From: CAVZLD01 sp963776055
GTDB taxonomy: Bacteria > Planctomycetota > Planctomycetia > Pirellulales > Pirellulaceae
Direction of reading: 5' to 3'
Length of the DNA stretch: 64,000 nt
NCBI GenBank assembly: GCA_963776055.1
Contig: CAVZLD010000016.1
Span: 248,001 to 312,000, forward strand
A model generated the notes under the pieces. That model made no database searches. It had not been told where the DNA came from and worked only from the letters and a program-made list of their open reading frames with translations. This document shows positions 1-9,808 of the stretch, piece after piece. Within the stretch, counting starts at the first letter, position 1; every line of letters begins with the position of its first letter. Both the position numbers and the translations under genes were made by a program.

Positions 1-1041
1 TGAAGTAAAGGCCGGCCGGAGCGTCAGCATCTCGTAAAGAGTGATTCCCAGCGAATAGATGTCCGCGCGGTGATCCATCACCTGGTGCTTCGCTTGCACC
101 TGCTCGGGACTCATGTACCGTACCGTTCCCAGCACGTCACCGCTCATCGTGAGATTCGAGTCGGTGGAAGTCATTGCCAACCCGAAATCCGTGACAAACA
201 GCTGTCCTTGTGCGTCCAGCAACAGATTGGATGGCTTGATGTCGCGATGCACAATTCCCAGTCGATGAGCATGCTCCAGAGCTTCTGCTGCCTGCACGCC
301 CAGTTTTGCGACGGTCCGAAGAAACTCGGGAGCGCGGCAGGAGGCGGCCGAGGAGATCACATTCCATGCCGAGTCGGCAGTGCGCCCCGAGGCGGACTCG
401 GGCATCTGAGTCGTACTGCTGTTTATGGACGTTGGATCTCGGGCATGTTCTGGCTCGGCGAGATCGCTAATCGCCTCCGCGACAGTTTGCCCTTCGATGT
501 AATCCATCGCGTAGTAGTGCACACCTCGTTCACATCCAATCGCAAACACTTGCACGATGTGTGGATGTCGAAGCGCCGCGGCCGCCTGCGCTTCATTCCG
601 GAAGCGTTGCAGTTGACGCTGGTCGAGCACCGACGCGAACGGGAGAACCTTGAGAGCGACTCGACGTTTCAGTGACAGCTGCTCCGCTTCATAAACAATC
701 CCCATGCCGCCGCGTCCGACCTCACGCACGATGCGATAGTCTCCCAACATCCCGGCGATCGGCAGCGGCGTTGCCAGATCGACAGCTTCTCCCGGACCGC
801 GATTACTCGACGCTCGAACTTCCGCTTCGCCGTCCGAGAGACTAGCAAGCACTTCCACCGTCGGAAGTAGCTTCCGCAGCCGTTCGGAGCACTCCGGATG
901 CTCCGCGACAACCGCCGCGAAATCCACCATCTCTCCCGCCCGGATCTTTGCCGAAACCTTCTCCAGAACATCTACGATGATCAGGTCGACGTGGTCCTCC
1001 GCGTCGCATGGCACACGAGACGTTTTCGGTTGTTCGTTCAT
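1..1041 (-). CDS. Serine/threonine protein kinase, C-terminal part cut by window edge
   Basis: Reading the minus strand from ATG at 1041 gives 347 codons with no stop down to base 1, so the gene continues outside the window. After a ~95-residue N-terminal region comes a Hanks-type kinase domain: glycine loop VGRGGMGIVYEAE, lysine in RVALKVLPF, catalytic loop HRDIKPSNLLLD, DFG motif VTDFGLAM, then GTVRYMSPEQ and the DHRADIYSLGITLYEML helix. All key catalytic residues are present. A ~60-residue Ser/Thr-rich insert lies between MDYIEGQ and the catalytic loop. Its ATG overlaps the stop of the ECF sigma factor (ATGA), so the two are co-transcribed and probably translationally coupled. This sigma-plus-kinase pairing is common in planctomycetes. 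The substrate is unknown; autophosphorylation or phosphorylation of partner proteins is inferred from family. Confidence 0.93.
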   Translation of the reverse strand, partial: MNEQPKTSRVPCDAEDHVDLIIVDVLEKVSAKIRAGEMVDFAAVVAEHPECSERLRKLLPTVEVLASLSDGEAEVRASSNRGPGEAVDLATPLPIAGMLGDYRIVREVGRGGMGIVYEAEQLSLKRRVALKVLPFASVLDQRQLQRFRNEAQAAAALRHPHIVQVFAIGCERGVHYYAMDYIEGQTVAEAISDLAEPEHARDPTSINSSTTQMPESASGRTADSAWNVISSAASCRAPEFLRTVAKLGVQAAEALEHAHRLGIVHRDIKPSNLLLDAQGQLFVTDFGLAMTSTDSNLTMSGDVLGTVRYMSPEQVQAKHQVMDHRADIYSLGITLYEMLTLRPAFTS

Positions 1042-1655
1042 TTGGGCTCCCGATCCAATGTCGCCTGCAGTTGCTCGAGTGCCCGCAAGTAGCGTTTCTT
1101 GGCAGCCGTGAGACTGACTGACATGACGGCTGCGCAGTCGCTGAATTTGAGTTGTTCCAGGTGGCGGAGTGTGAGAATTTCGCGGTCGGCATCTGCAAGT
1201 CCATCCAGGGCCTGACGAACGCGCTGAACGCGTTCCTCCCGAATGAGTCGCCGGAGCGGGCCCGCACTGGTTGTCACGAGGCGGTCGGCCAGACACATGA
1301 CAGAGGATTGAGAAAGTCCGAGCGAGGCCTCGCGACGAACGCTACGACGCTCCGCCTGGATGTGGCGCCGGTGAAGATCGACCAATCGGTCGGCCGCAAT
1401 CTGCCGCAGCCAGACGTAGAATGGCACGACGGGCTCTCGCAAATAGGCTTGCAGACGCTTGGCAGCCTCCAGCAACGTGTCCTGCACGATATCCGAAGCA
1501 TCGACACGCGGCGCCAATCGATCGTCCATCCGGAACATGACCATTCTGCGCAACTGGCCCCGATACATTTGCAGCAGCTGATCGACGGCCAACGAATCGC
1601 CGGTGCGGGCCCTCTCGAGCAGGTCATCCAGCTGTCCATTCTGGGGGTCGCGCAC
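1038..1655 (-). CDS. ECF-type RNA polymerase sigma factor
   Basis: The 205-residue protein has sigma region 2 (RGQLRRMVMFRMDDRLAPRV, then DASDIVQDTLLEAAKRL) and a C-terminal region 4 helix-turn-helix (LADADREILTLRHLEQLKFSD, then AAKKRYLRALEQL). It resembles the planctomycete sigma subfamily, which has an extended linker rich in arginine between the two regions (about residues 95-135). It should direct core RNA polymerase to a dedicated promoter set. The four-base overlap with the downstream kinase suggests that the kinase tunes its activity or belongs to its regulon; no anti-sigma gene is seen nearby. Confidence 0.92.
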   Translation of the reverse strand: MRDPQNGQLDDLLERARTGDSLAVDQLLQMYRGQLRRMVMFRMDDRLAPRVDASDIVQDTLLEAAKRLQAYLREPVVPFYVWLRQIAADRLVDLHRRHIQAERRSVRREASLGLSQSSVMCLADRLVTTSAGPLRRLIREERVQRVRQALDGLADADREILTLRHLEQLKFSDCAAVMSVSLTAAKKRYLRALEQLQATLDREPK

Positions 1656-1935
1656 GGCACAGTCTCTCGTCGAGAGTTCTCGCGGTCCAACACGTGGGCG
1701 TCAAAACAAATGGCAGACAGGCAGGCAGTGTACAACACCCAGCACCGGATTCTGCCCGCCTATACACGAACCCCGCAACCGTCGGCAAAAAGTCCCCCGA
1801 AAAATCGAGGGATTTTCGCGGACCTTGATCGAGAAGCAGAATCGCGACCCGGCCGTATGGCGGACCTGCGTGCCAATTCGAGGCGGCGTATGGTCCACAT
1901 CACATCCGTCACGGCAGTGCCGGTGCCCCCGGCTG

Positions 1936-2328
1936 ATGCTCCGCAATTGCACTGTATGGCTTGAGCTTGACAGAGACCTGAACGAAGATGGTGACGTCAA
2001 CGCAGTCGATGTCAACATCTGGGTCAATGACCTGCGCCGAACGTGGATCGGTGACGCAAACGCCGACGGAGAATTTGACAGTGCTGACTTCGTCGACGTA
2101 TTCGTAGCTGGGAAATACGAGGTGGACGATTTTGCTGTTTGGTCAGAGGGCGATTGGGATGTGGATGGCCGATTCTCCAGCAGCGACATGGTAAAGGCCT
2201 TCGAAGAAGGTGGCTACGAGCAAGGGACAATGACCGATGTGGTCGCCGTGCCAGAGCCGGCGACGGCAGGATTGCTGCTGACGGCCCTGTGCCTGGTAGT
2301 TGTGCAAGTGCGCCGAGTTGATCTTTGA
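1936..2328 (+). pseudogene. Orphan dockerin-like / PEP-CTERM tail of a lost surface protein
   Basis: The frame encodes two dockerin-like calcium loops (DLNEDGDVNAVDVNIWV and DANADGEFDSADFVDVFV), a third copy (EGDWDVDGRFSSSDMVKAF) ending in EEGGYEQG, and a PEP-CTERM anchor: VPEPATAG, hydrophobic helix, then RR. This is the normal C-terminus of planctomycete exosortase-sorted proteins. No signal peptide, adhesion or enzyme domain precedes it: upstream of the in-frame ATG at 1936 the translation is low-complexity Arg-rich sequence. I read it as the surviving 3' end of a deleted gene, because an exported protein could not start here. Confidence 0.7.
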
Positions 2329-2483
2329 TCGATCCGCTCATGGGAGATATCCACACTCTTGCAAAGCCACTTGAAGGAAACTCGCGATAAAATGTCTTAC
2401 CACTCTGGCCGTACTGGTCGCAGTTTGCAGCTCTGTTTCGCGCTTCAAACGGTATCTGCCTTCGCACCAAGCCCTATTATCTA

Positions 2484-3545
2484 ATGCGAATCACGACGAC
2501 GTTCTTGGCGTGTGCGGCTTTGTGTTGCGAGTTCGGCTCGACAGTGAAGTCGGCGGAACAGGTCAAGAATCCGCGGCAAGTGCCTTCGCCGTATCCCCGC
2601 AGCTCGGTGATTACAGGTGTTCGCTGGGCGCCGCCGGAGACGATCGTTCGGAAGGCAAAGGGTAGTGACAACTGGCCTCTGACGTGGGCCGACGACGATG
2701 CGATGTATACCGCGTACGGGGACGGTTGGGGTTTTGTCCCACAGGTCGATGAAAAACTGAGTTTGGGATTGGCGCGGATCGAGGGTGATCCGCAGGGTTT
2801 TCGTGGCGTGAATCTCCGCTCCGCAACCGGCCAGCGCATCGGCCAGGGCGCTCATGGCGAGAAGGCAAGTGGCCTGCTGATGGTCGATGGCGTGCTCTAT
2901 CTGTGGGTCCGCAACGCGAGCAACTCGCAGTTGGGTTGGTCCCGCGATCATGGCCAGACATGGACCTGGAGTGACTGGAAGTTCGTCACGAGTTTCGGCT
3001 GCCCCACCTTTCTCAATTTCGGCCAGAACTACGGCGGCGCACGCGATGACTTCGTCTATGTGTACTCACACGACCATGACAGCGCCTATCAACCCGCGGA
3101 TGACATGGTGTTGGCGCGAGTTCCCAAGAGCCGCATCACCGACCGTTCAGCATATGAGTTTTTCGTCGGTATTTCCGCCGGTCACCCAAAATGGACGTCG
3201 GACATTGTCGATCGGGGTTCCGTATTCACTCACCCCGGAGAATGTTACCGTTCCGGTATCACTTACAATGCAGGAATTCGCCGCTACCTGTGGTGCCAGA
3301 TTGATCCGGATACGACGCATCCGCAGGGGACGCGATTTGAGGGAGGATTTCGCATCTACGACGCTCCCGAGCCGTGGGGGCCATGGACCACGGTGTATGC
3401 GACGGAACACTGGGACGTAGGCCCCGGTGAGACAAGTTGCTTTCCCACAAAGTGGATGAGTGAAGACGGCAAGACGCTCCATCTCGTCTTCTCGGGTGAC
3501 GACCACTTCGCGGTGCGGCAAGCGACGCTGGAAGTTGCGCAGTGA
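2484..3545 (+). CDS. Secreted DUF4185-like beta-propeller protein
   Basis: 353 residues beginning with a signal peptide (MRITTTFLACAALCCEFGSTVKSAE). The body has the motif set I associate with DUF4185: SDNWPLTWADDDAMYTAYGDG near residue 60, followed by repeated blade-like segments such as LYLWVRNASNSQLGWSRDHG and VYVYSHDHDSAY. DUF4185 proteins are thought to adopt a five-bladed propeller related to glycosidase and sialidase folds, but no reaction is established. It stands alone, just before a 75-bp tandem repeat and convergent with the sulfatase, so a role in polysaccharide handling is only inferred from location. Confidence 0.65.
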   Translation: MRITTTFLACAALCCEFGSTVKSAEQVKNPRQVPSPYPRSSVITGVRWAPPETIVRKAKGSDNWPLTWADDDAMYTAYGDGWGFVPQVDEKLSLGLARIEGDPQGFRGVNLRSATGQRIGQGAHGEKASGLLMVDGVLYLWVRNASNSQLGWSRDHGQTWTWSDWKFVTSFGCPTFLNFGQNYGGARDDFVYVYSHDHDSAYQPADDMVLARVPKSRITDRSAYEFFVGISAGHPKWTSDIVDRGSVFTHPGECYRSGITYNAGIRRYLWCQIDPDTTHPQGTRFEGGFRIYDAPEPWGPWTTVYATEHWDVGPGETSCFPTKWMSEDGKTLHLVFSGDDHFAVRQATLEVAQ

Positions 3546-3606
3546 AGCCCGTTGTCTTCCCGCGATGGTCGGGCATCGTGGGGGAATCGAGACTCCGGCC
3601 AGCCAA

Positions 3607-3981
3607 GCGAAGGGAGTTGAACCACAGAGGACACGGAGAGCACAGAGTGGGATCGATGAAATGGAGGATGGCATCGAAGAAGCGAAGGGAGTTGAACCAC
3701 AGAGAACACGGAGAGCACAGAGCGGGATCGATGAAATGGACGGTGGCATCGAAGAAGCGAAGGGAGTTGAACCACAGAGAACACGGAGAGCACAGAGTGG
3801 GGTCGATGAAATGGAGGATGGCATCGAAGAAGCGAAGGGAGTTAAACCACAGAGGACACGGAGAGCACAGAGTGGGGTCGATGAAATGGAGGATGGCATC
3901 GAAGAAGCGAAGGGAGTTAAACCACAGAGGACACGGAGAGCACAGAGTGGGATCGATGAAATGGAGGATGGCATCGAAGAC
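3607..3981. repeat. Five tandem copies of a 75-bp unit
   Basis: GCGAAGGGAGTT recurs at 3607, 3682, 3757, 3832 and 3907, an exact 75-bp period; the last copy breaks off at 3981. Each unit contains a core AACCACAGAG(A/G)ACACGG followed by AGAGCACAGAG. Copies differ at only a few positions (GTTGAA or GTTAAA, GAACA or GGACA, GGGATCG or GGGGTCG, and one GGACGG for GGAGGA). Because 75 is a multiple of three, several frames stay open through it, but the translations show no protein character. It lies between the converging DUF4185 and sulfatase genes. CACAGAG-type intergenic strings are, from memory, frequent in planctomycete genomes. It has no spacers and is not a CRISPR array. Confidence 0.95.
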
Positions 3982-4014
3982 TGGATTCTCTCGGCCATCG
4001 CCGCCGCTCGGTCG

Positions 4015-5567
4015 TCATGGGCGACTACGACCCCGCTCGATGATCTTCGTCAGTTGTTCCTGCAGACGTGTGGCAACCTCTGGGTGATCCTCGATCACAT
4101 TCATTTTTTCCCCGGGGTCATTCTGGAGCTGGAACAGTTGGTACTGGGGGACACTGGTGTTAGCCAGCGGGCCCTCCACGACCACGTTGCGAGCAGTTTT
4201 CTTGTCACGGCGTATCAGCTTCCAGTGGCCGGACCGCAGGCCGAACGTGCCGCGTGTACCATTGTCCTGCTGTACCACATGGTCTCGTCCGTTTGCGCCT
4301 TCCTTGCCGAGCAGCGCATCCAGCACATCGAAGCTGTCGAGGCACGCGTCGGCGGGCAGAGATTGACCGGTGAGCGCCGCCAGGCTCGCGGCCAGATCAA
4401 TCGTGCACACGATTTCATCGCTGATTCCCGGTGCAATTCGGCCTCGCCACCGCGTGATGAAGGGTGTTCTTGTTCCGCCTTCGTACACGCTGTACTTCCC
4501 GCCCGAAAAGGGACCGGCCGCTCGGTGCGAACCGTTCTTCTCGATCGCTCCGTCCTTGTAGCCATCATCCAGAACGGGGCCGTTGTCGCTGCAGAACACG
4601 ACCAGCGTTTGTTCGGCTAGGTCCAGTCGGTCCAGCGTTGCCATCAATTGTCCGACGCACCAGTCCAGTTGCACAATCGAATCGCCACGGAAACCGAGAC
4701 TCGTCTTGCCTTGAAAACGCTCGTGCGGCATGCGCGGCACGTGGAGATCGTGCGAGGCGAAAAACAGAAAGAACGGCTCGTCACGGTGTTGTGTCGAGGA
4801 ATTCGACCGATTTCTCGACCCACTTGTCGGCAAGATCCTCGTCACGGAAGCGCGCGGCATGTCCGCCCGTGTAGAAACCGATGCGGCTGATCCCGTTGTG
4901 AATCGTCGCGTTATGACCGTGTGACCAGTCCATCTTGAGTGTGTCGCGATGGGTTTGCCCCGTGGGATGGTCCGGACTTGGCTTCCGATTGCCGACCCAT
5001 AAGGGGTCTGCCGGATCCAGGTTGCGGGACTCGGTGATCATGAACATAGACTTGTGGCACCCGATCGTTGGTGGTTGGCAAGAGGAAGCAGGTATCGAAG
5101 CCGATTTCCAACGGACCCGGTTTCAGGTCGCCGTTCCAATCTGGACCATTGTCACCGCCTAGCCCCAGATGCCACTTGCCGACGACGGCCGTGGCGTAGC
5201 CGGCCCGCTGCAGGATCGACGCCACGGTTTCCGTGCCCGGTTGGATGATCGCCGGTGCATTGGGCGGCGCAATTCCCGTTCGCTTGCCGCGGAAGGCATA
5301 CGTGCCTGTCAGCAGCGAGTATCTCGTGGGCGTGCAGGTGGATGCCGAACAGTACCCGCTCGTGAAACGCAGGCCCTCGGCCGCCAGCGTATCGATGTGC
5401 GGCGTTTTCAATGACGTTGCGCCATAGCAGGACACATCGCCATAGCCAAGATCGTCAGCCATGATCACGATCACGTTGGGTCGCTCGGCCGCTTCCGCGG
5501 ACTCCACATTTGTTCGGATCAACAGAAGGGCCAACAGGCAAAACACGCTTTTCGCAAACGGACGCAT
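4015..5567 (-). CDS. Secreted type I sulfatase (arylsulfatase family), two frameshifts
   Basis: The start at 5567 has GGAG nine bases upstream and gives a signal peptide (MRPFAKSVFCLLALLLIRTN). The alkaline-phosphatase-like sulfatase fold follows: metal ligands in VIVIMADDLGYGD, formylglycine motif CTPTRYSLLTG (Cys converted to formylglycine), VVGKWHLG, then in a second frame NLDPADPL, and in a third EPFFLFFASHDLHVPR, VVFCSDNGP and GHWKLIRRDKK. The frame changes near 5030 and again near 4792, yet family motifs continue in order across both, so each is probably a single-base indel. With maturation by a formylglycine-generating enzyme it would remove sulfate esters from polysaccharides outside the cytoplasm. 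The substrate cannot be told from the sequence. Confidence 0.9.
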
Positions 5568-5907
5568 CACATCACTCCAAGCAGGTCGGTAGAGCGGTTT
5601 CTGGGCGGGCAGAACCGGCGTAAGCATTAAGCCGAAACGTATGAAGCAGGCATCCGCCGATTATAACAAAGGGATGACATCCAAGAAGGCAGCGGGGCTG
5701 CCCCGCGTTTGCTAACTCGAATTCCGCATCCTGCCGGCCTGAATGATTCCGCAACCACGTGGCCAGCTGCTCGGTGTGTCCTCTTTCGCGATTGCTAACA
5801 GTGTATTCGCCATTCTAGCGGGAACGCAGAGTTTACCGGGCTGTGTGGGCGGGCTATATTCAACTTGCTCGTTGCCAATTTCGATGAAAACTGCCGGAGA
5901 GATCGCG
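5568..5907. other. Divergent intergenic region between sulfatase and GH3 genes
   Basis: 340 bases separate the two divergent starts, so both promoters should lie here. I see no convincing promoter boxes, operator palindrome or RNA gene. The GH3 frame is open upstream to 5743, but that part has no protein-like character. Confidence 0.4.
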
Positions 5908-8433
5908 ATGCGTCCACGACGACTTGTGTTCCTGATACTCGGCATGGTGATGGTCCATGCCAATGACGCTTTCTGTCAGGACGCTACCGTTCATCCGGAA
6001 ATCTGGCCGTCGGCGAAGAGTCCGATCGGTCTGGATGACGCTACCGAGTTGCGAATCACCGAGCTCCTCAAGAAAATGACTCTTCGGCAGAAGGTGGGGC
6101 AGATCATCCAAGCCGATATCGGATCGATTCAGCCCGACGATCTGAAACAGTACCCACTGGGATCGATCCTGAACGGTGGGAACTCTGCGCCAGGTGGTAA
6201 CAACCGCGCGTCGGCGAAGGAGTGGCTGGCACTTGCGGATGCTTTCTATCACGCCAGCCGAGAATGTGATCTCGAGGGCGGGCCCTTCATTCCCCTGCTC
6301 TGGGGAACGGACGCGGTACATGGTCACAACAACATTGTGGGAGCGACCTTCTTTCCGCACAATATCGGGTTGGGTGCGGCGCGTAATCCGAAGTTGCTGC
6401 GAAAGATCGGTCAGGTAACCGCCAAAGAAATCCGAGTGACCGGACAGGAATGGACGTTTGCCCCCACCATTGCTGTGGTTCGGGATGATCGCTGGGGAAG
6501 AACCTACGAGGGTTACTCCGAGAATCCAGACGTTACTTCCAGCTATGTCGGTCATTTGATTGAAGGCATCCAGGGTGTACCGGGCGAAGCGTCATTTCTT
6601 CAAGGGGCGCACGTGATTGCCACGGCGAAGCATTACGTCGGTGACGGGGGAACCAGCCAGGGCAAAGACCAAGGCGACAATCAAATGTCCGAAGAAGACC
6701 TGCGTGACCTGCAGGCAGCGGGTTACCCGATCGCGATCAACCATGGCGTCCAGTGCGTGATGGCTTCGTTCTCGAGTTGGCAAGGCGAGAAGATCCACGG
6801 GCACAAGGGACTGTTAACGGATGTGCTCAAGAAACAAATGGGTTTCGATGGTTTTCTCGTCGGGGATTGGAATGCGCATGGACAGGTTCCTGGTTGCAGT
6901 ACGACGGACGCGGTGCCGGTGCTGAACGCAGGGCTCGATATGTTCATGGCGGCCGACAGCTGGAAAGGGCTGTTCGACAGCATGCTCCGCCGAGCAAAGG
7001 CGGGTGAGTTGGACAGCAGTCGACTGGAGGACGCCGTGCGGCGAATCCTGCGTGTCAAACTTCGCGCAAAACTGTTTGACGCCGGAGCACCTTCGAGCCG
7101 ACCGTTCGCAGGCGACTACCAGATCTTGGGAAGCCCAGAGCACAGAGCCGTCGCCCGACAGGCCGTTCGTGAATCGCTCGTGTTGCTCAAGAATAACGCG
7201 GCACTCTTGCCGCTCAGCCCCAAGAGCACGATCCTCGTCGCCGGTGACGGTGCGGACAACATCGGAAAACAGTGCGGCGGATGGTCGCTATCCTGGCAAG
7301 GCACCGGTAACTCCAATCGTGACTTTCCCGGTGGCACGTCGATCTTCGCAGGCATTCGCCGGCAGGTGGAGGCGGCGGGAGGCCAAGCGATTCTTGCGCC
7401 CGATGGTAACACCACCGTTTTGCCAGATGCGGCGATTGTCGTCTTTGGCGAAGATCCCTATGCGGAATTCCAAGGCGATCTGAAATCGATGGAATACAAA
7501 CCCGGCGATGACGCAGACTACCGATTGTTGAAGAGCCTTTCTGACAAAGGGATTCCGACCGTGGCGGTTTTCCTTTCCGGACGGCCGCTGTGGGTCAATC
7601 GTGAAATCAATGCTTCGCACGCCTTTGTCGCAGCTTGGTTACCGGGTTCCGAAGGTATTGGAGTTGCCGATGTACTGCTGAAGGACGAGCAAGACCGAGT
7701 GCAGTACGATTTCCAAGGGACGCTGCCGTATTCTTGGCCGCGCACGCCAATGCAGACCCCTTTGAATGTGGGGGACAGCGATTACGATCCGCTGTTCGCG
7801 TTTGGCTACGGGTTGACCTACGCAGACTCGGTCACCGTCGCACCGCTTCCCGAAGAGTTGACTGAATCCGAAAGAGCGGGATCGGAATCCCGGATCTTCG
7901 TCAAGGGACGAGCCGTCCCACCTTGGAAGATACGGCTTTCGAGCCAGGCAAGGGAGGTCGATGTGCAGACGACGCGAGGTGCGACCGACGACGGTGCTCT
8001 CTCGATCATCTCCGCAGACGAATCGGCTCAGGAAGATATCCGCACTCTGACATGGACGGGTCAGAGCGAAGCGTCATTTGCCATGGCGGCAGACCGAGCA
8101 GTCGATTTCTCATCCCCAGCGCGGGCATCCATGGCGATTCGAATGCGGATTCGCCTGGATGCGAAACCGACGAAGCCGGTAACGGTGTCGCTCGAGACCG
8201 CATCCGAATCCCAGTCGCAAATGCTCGAGCAGAAACTTGGCAGGCCGCCGCTGGGCGAATGGCAGGAGGTGACGCTTCCCCTGTCTGAGTTTGCCTCCCC
8301 AGATGCCCTGGAGTCGGTTACGGCGGCGCCGGTTATCACGACCAGCGGTCGCCTGCAGTTGAGCATCTCCTCGATTGAGTTGGTGCCGTCCGAAAACGTT
8401 GACCCCGAAATAACGCCGACGGCGGGAAAGTAG
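5908..8433 (+). CDS. GH3 family exo-beta-glucosidase, secreted
   Basis: Starting at ATG 5908 gives a clean signal peptide (MRPRRLVFLILGMVMVHAND); an in-frame ATG at 5884 is the alternative. The GH3 (alpha/beta)8 domain contains the KH motif in VIATAKHYVGDGGTSQG and the nucleophile loop GFLVGDWNAHGQV (Asp in GDW, where SDW is usual). The alpha/beta sandwich domain follows (ESLVLLKNNAALLPL, then WSLSWQGTGN). The last ~180 residues resemble the galactose-binding-like domain of ExoP-type GH3 enzymes acting on beta-1,3/1,4-glucans. It should release glucose from the non-reducing end of beta-glucans or oligosaccharides in the periplasm or outside. Two bases separate its stop from the next gene. Confidence 0.93.
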   Translation: MRPRRLVFLILGMVMVHANDAFCQDATVHPEIWPSAKSPIGLDDATELRITELLKKMTLRQKVGQIIQADIGSIQPDDLKQYPLGSILNGGNSAPGGNNRASAKEWLALADAFYHASRECDLEGGPFIPLLWGTDAVHGHNNIVGATFFPHNIGLGAARNPKLLRKIGQVTAKEIRVTGQEWTFAPTIAVVRDDRWGRTYEGYSENPDVTSSYVGHLIEGIQGVPGEASFLQGAHVIATAKHYVGDGGTSQGKDQGDNQMSEEDLRDLQAAGYPIAINHGVQCVMASFSSWQGEKIHGHKGLLTDVLKKQMGFDGFLVGDWNAHGQVPGCSTTDAVPVLNAGLDMFMAADSWKGLFDSMLRRAKAGELDSSRLEDAVRRILRVKLRAKLFDAGAPSSRPFAGDYQILGSPEHRAVARQAVRESLVLLKNNAALLPLSPKSTILVAGDGADNIGKQCGGWSLSWQGTGNSNRDFPGGTSIFAGIRRQVEAAGGQAILAPDGNTTVLPDAAIVVFGEDPYAEFQGDLKSMEYKPGDDADYRLLKSLSDKGIPTVAVFLSGRPLWVNREINASHAFVAAWLPGSEGIGVADVLLKDEQDRVQYDFQGTLPYSWPRTPMQTPLNVGDSDYDPLFAFGYGLTYADSVTVAPLPEELTESERAGSESRIFVKGRAVPPWKIRLSSQAREVDVQTTRGATDDGALSIISADESAQEDIRTLTWTGQSEASFAMAADRAVDFSSPARASMAIRMRIRLDAKPTKPVTVSLETASESQSQMLEQKLGRPPLGEWQEVTLPLSEFASPDALESVTAAPVITTSGRLQLSISSIELVPSENVDPEITPTAGK

Positions 8434-8435
8434 CC

Positions 8436-9698
8436 ATGGCCTTTGCATCCGGACTCCTCCAACAGCACCGTGACCTCACTCGCCGATATTTCCTGCAACT
8501 CGGGGCCGCCGGTACCGCAGGGTTGGCGGTCTCTCCACTCTGGTCACAGGAGTCGCAAGCGCAGCGGCTGCTGGCCGAAGCGGTGGCGCAGCTGGAGTAT
8601 TTGACGCCGGAACGGCAGTTTGCTGGCAGCGGCCGTGGTAATCCGCCGCCAGACAAACTGACAACGGAAGCGCGCCGCGAGGCGGGCTTGGAGCGCGACA
8701 CATGGCGGTTAGAGGTTGTGGCCGACCCAACGAGCGACGTCCAAATTGAACGTCCGCTCTCCATAGAATCTGGCACTGCACTGGATTGGGCGGGCTTGAT
8801 GGCCTTGGCGGAAAAGCACGCCGTGAGGTACATCAAGGCGATGACCTGCCTCAACGTGGATCGAGTCTTTGGCACGGGGCTCTGGGAAGGAGTGCCGCTG
8901 CGCGAGGTGGTTTGGCTGACACGCCCCGTGGCGAACCTTCGACGCGTTTGGTACCACGGCTACCATCACGATCCAGGCAAGCCGGGTCCGGGATTTCAGA
9001 GCTCGCTTTCCATTAATCGCGTGCTGGAAGACCCACCGGGCGAGCATCCGGTGATCCTCGCCTACAAGATGAACGGCGATTGGCTGGCTCCCAAACGTGG
9101 TGGTCCCGTTCGATTGATTGTACCTGACGGCTACGGCTTCAAGTCGATCAAATGGCTCCAGCGCGTCATTCTGACGAACGATCCTGCACCCAACGATACT
9201 TACGCTGCGCAGAACAACGACGTCGACAGTTCGATGAAGACCTTCGCCCGATTCGTGAATGCACCTCAGCAACTGCAAGTGGGACATCCGACGGCAGTTA
9301 CGGGGATTGCACAGGTCGGCATGTCCGGTTTGAGTCGAGTGCAGTACTGCCTGATACCGGCAGCAGAGTCAACAACTCGAGATGACCCTTACCTGACGCA
9401 AGCGGATTGGAAGGATGCCGAGATCCTGCCGCCCCCGGCGCATTGGGGCGGCGGCTTGCCGGACGACCGACTGCCCGCCATTCCGCGCCAATTCGACTCC
9501 CAAGGCCGACCCCACTCCTGGCCGATGCGGTACGCGATCGCGCATTGGGCGGCGTTGCTCACACCACCGTCTGCGGGGGCGTACGAATGGTGCTGTCGAA
9601 CCATTGACGCCCATGGACACGCGCAGCCTTTACCGCGCCCTCTGCCCAAGTCCGGACGCAACGAGATCCAGCGCATTCCGGTGACCGTCACGGCGTAA
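8436..9698 (+). CDS. Tat-exported molybdopterin oxidoreductase, sulfite-oxidase-like
   Basis: 420 residues. The N-terminus has a twin-arginine signal (TRRYFLQLGAAGTAG). The Oxidored_molyb core runs from about residue 110 to 290: the molybdenum-ligating cysteine lies in AMTCLNVDRVFGTG, followed by GVPLREVVW, YHHDPGKPG, ILAYKMNGDWLAPKRGGPVR and VPDGYGFKSIKWLQRVIL. The C-terminal part resembles the family's immunoglobulin-like region. It binds Mo-pterin and probably oxidises or reduces a small periplasmic substrate; sulfite is the classic one, but the family is broad. ATG follows the GH3 stop after two bases with GGGAAAG upstream, so the two are almost certainly one transcript, an unusual pairing. 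Confidence 0.88.
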   Translation: MAFASGLLQQHRDLTRRYFLQLGAAGTAGLAVSPLWSQESQAQRLLAEAVAQLEYLTPERQFAGSGRGNPPPDKLTTEARREAGLERDTWRLEVVADPTSDVQIERPLSIESGTALDWAGLMALAEKHAVRYIKAMTCLNVDRVFGTGLWEGVPLREVVWLTRPVANLRRVWYHGYHHDPGKPGPGFQSSLSINRVLEDPPGEHPVILAYKMNGDWLAPKRGGPVRLIVPDGYGFKSIKWLQRVILTNDPAPNDTYAAQNNDVDSSMKTFARFVNAPQQLQVGHPTAVTGIAQVGMSGLSRVQYCLIPAAESTTRDDPYLTQADWKDAEILPPPAHWGGGLPDDRLPAIPRQFDSQGRPHSWPMRYAIAHWAALLTPPSAGAYEWCCRTIDAHGHAQPLPRPLPKSGRNEIQRIPVTVTA

Positions 9699-9808
9699 GC
9701 GGTTTGCCTTTTCAGAGTGCCGACTTCGGGCTGAAGATGCACAGGAGAAGTGGCAACAACACGGGGTATCACCAGACGGCGGGGCTTGATCGCGTTCGCC
9801 ATGGCATG

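Noticed and set aside
3607..3981. Tandem 75-bp units as a CRISPR array
   Set aside because: Units are contiguous and nearly identical over their full length; there are no variable spacers and no cas genes.
3460..4620. Long plus-strand frame running through the 75-bp repeats and the sulfatase
   Set aside because: It stays open only because 75 is divisible by three and because it shadows the sulfatase on the other strand; translation has no protein features.
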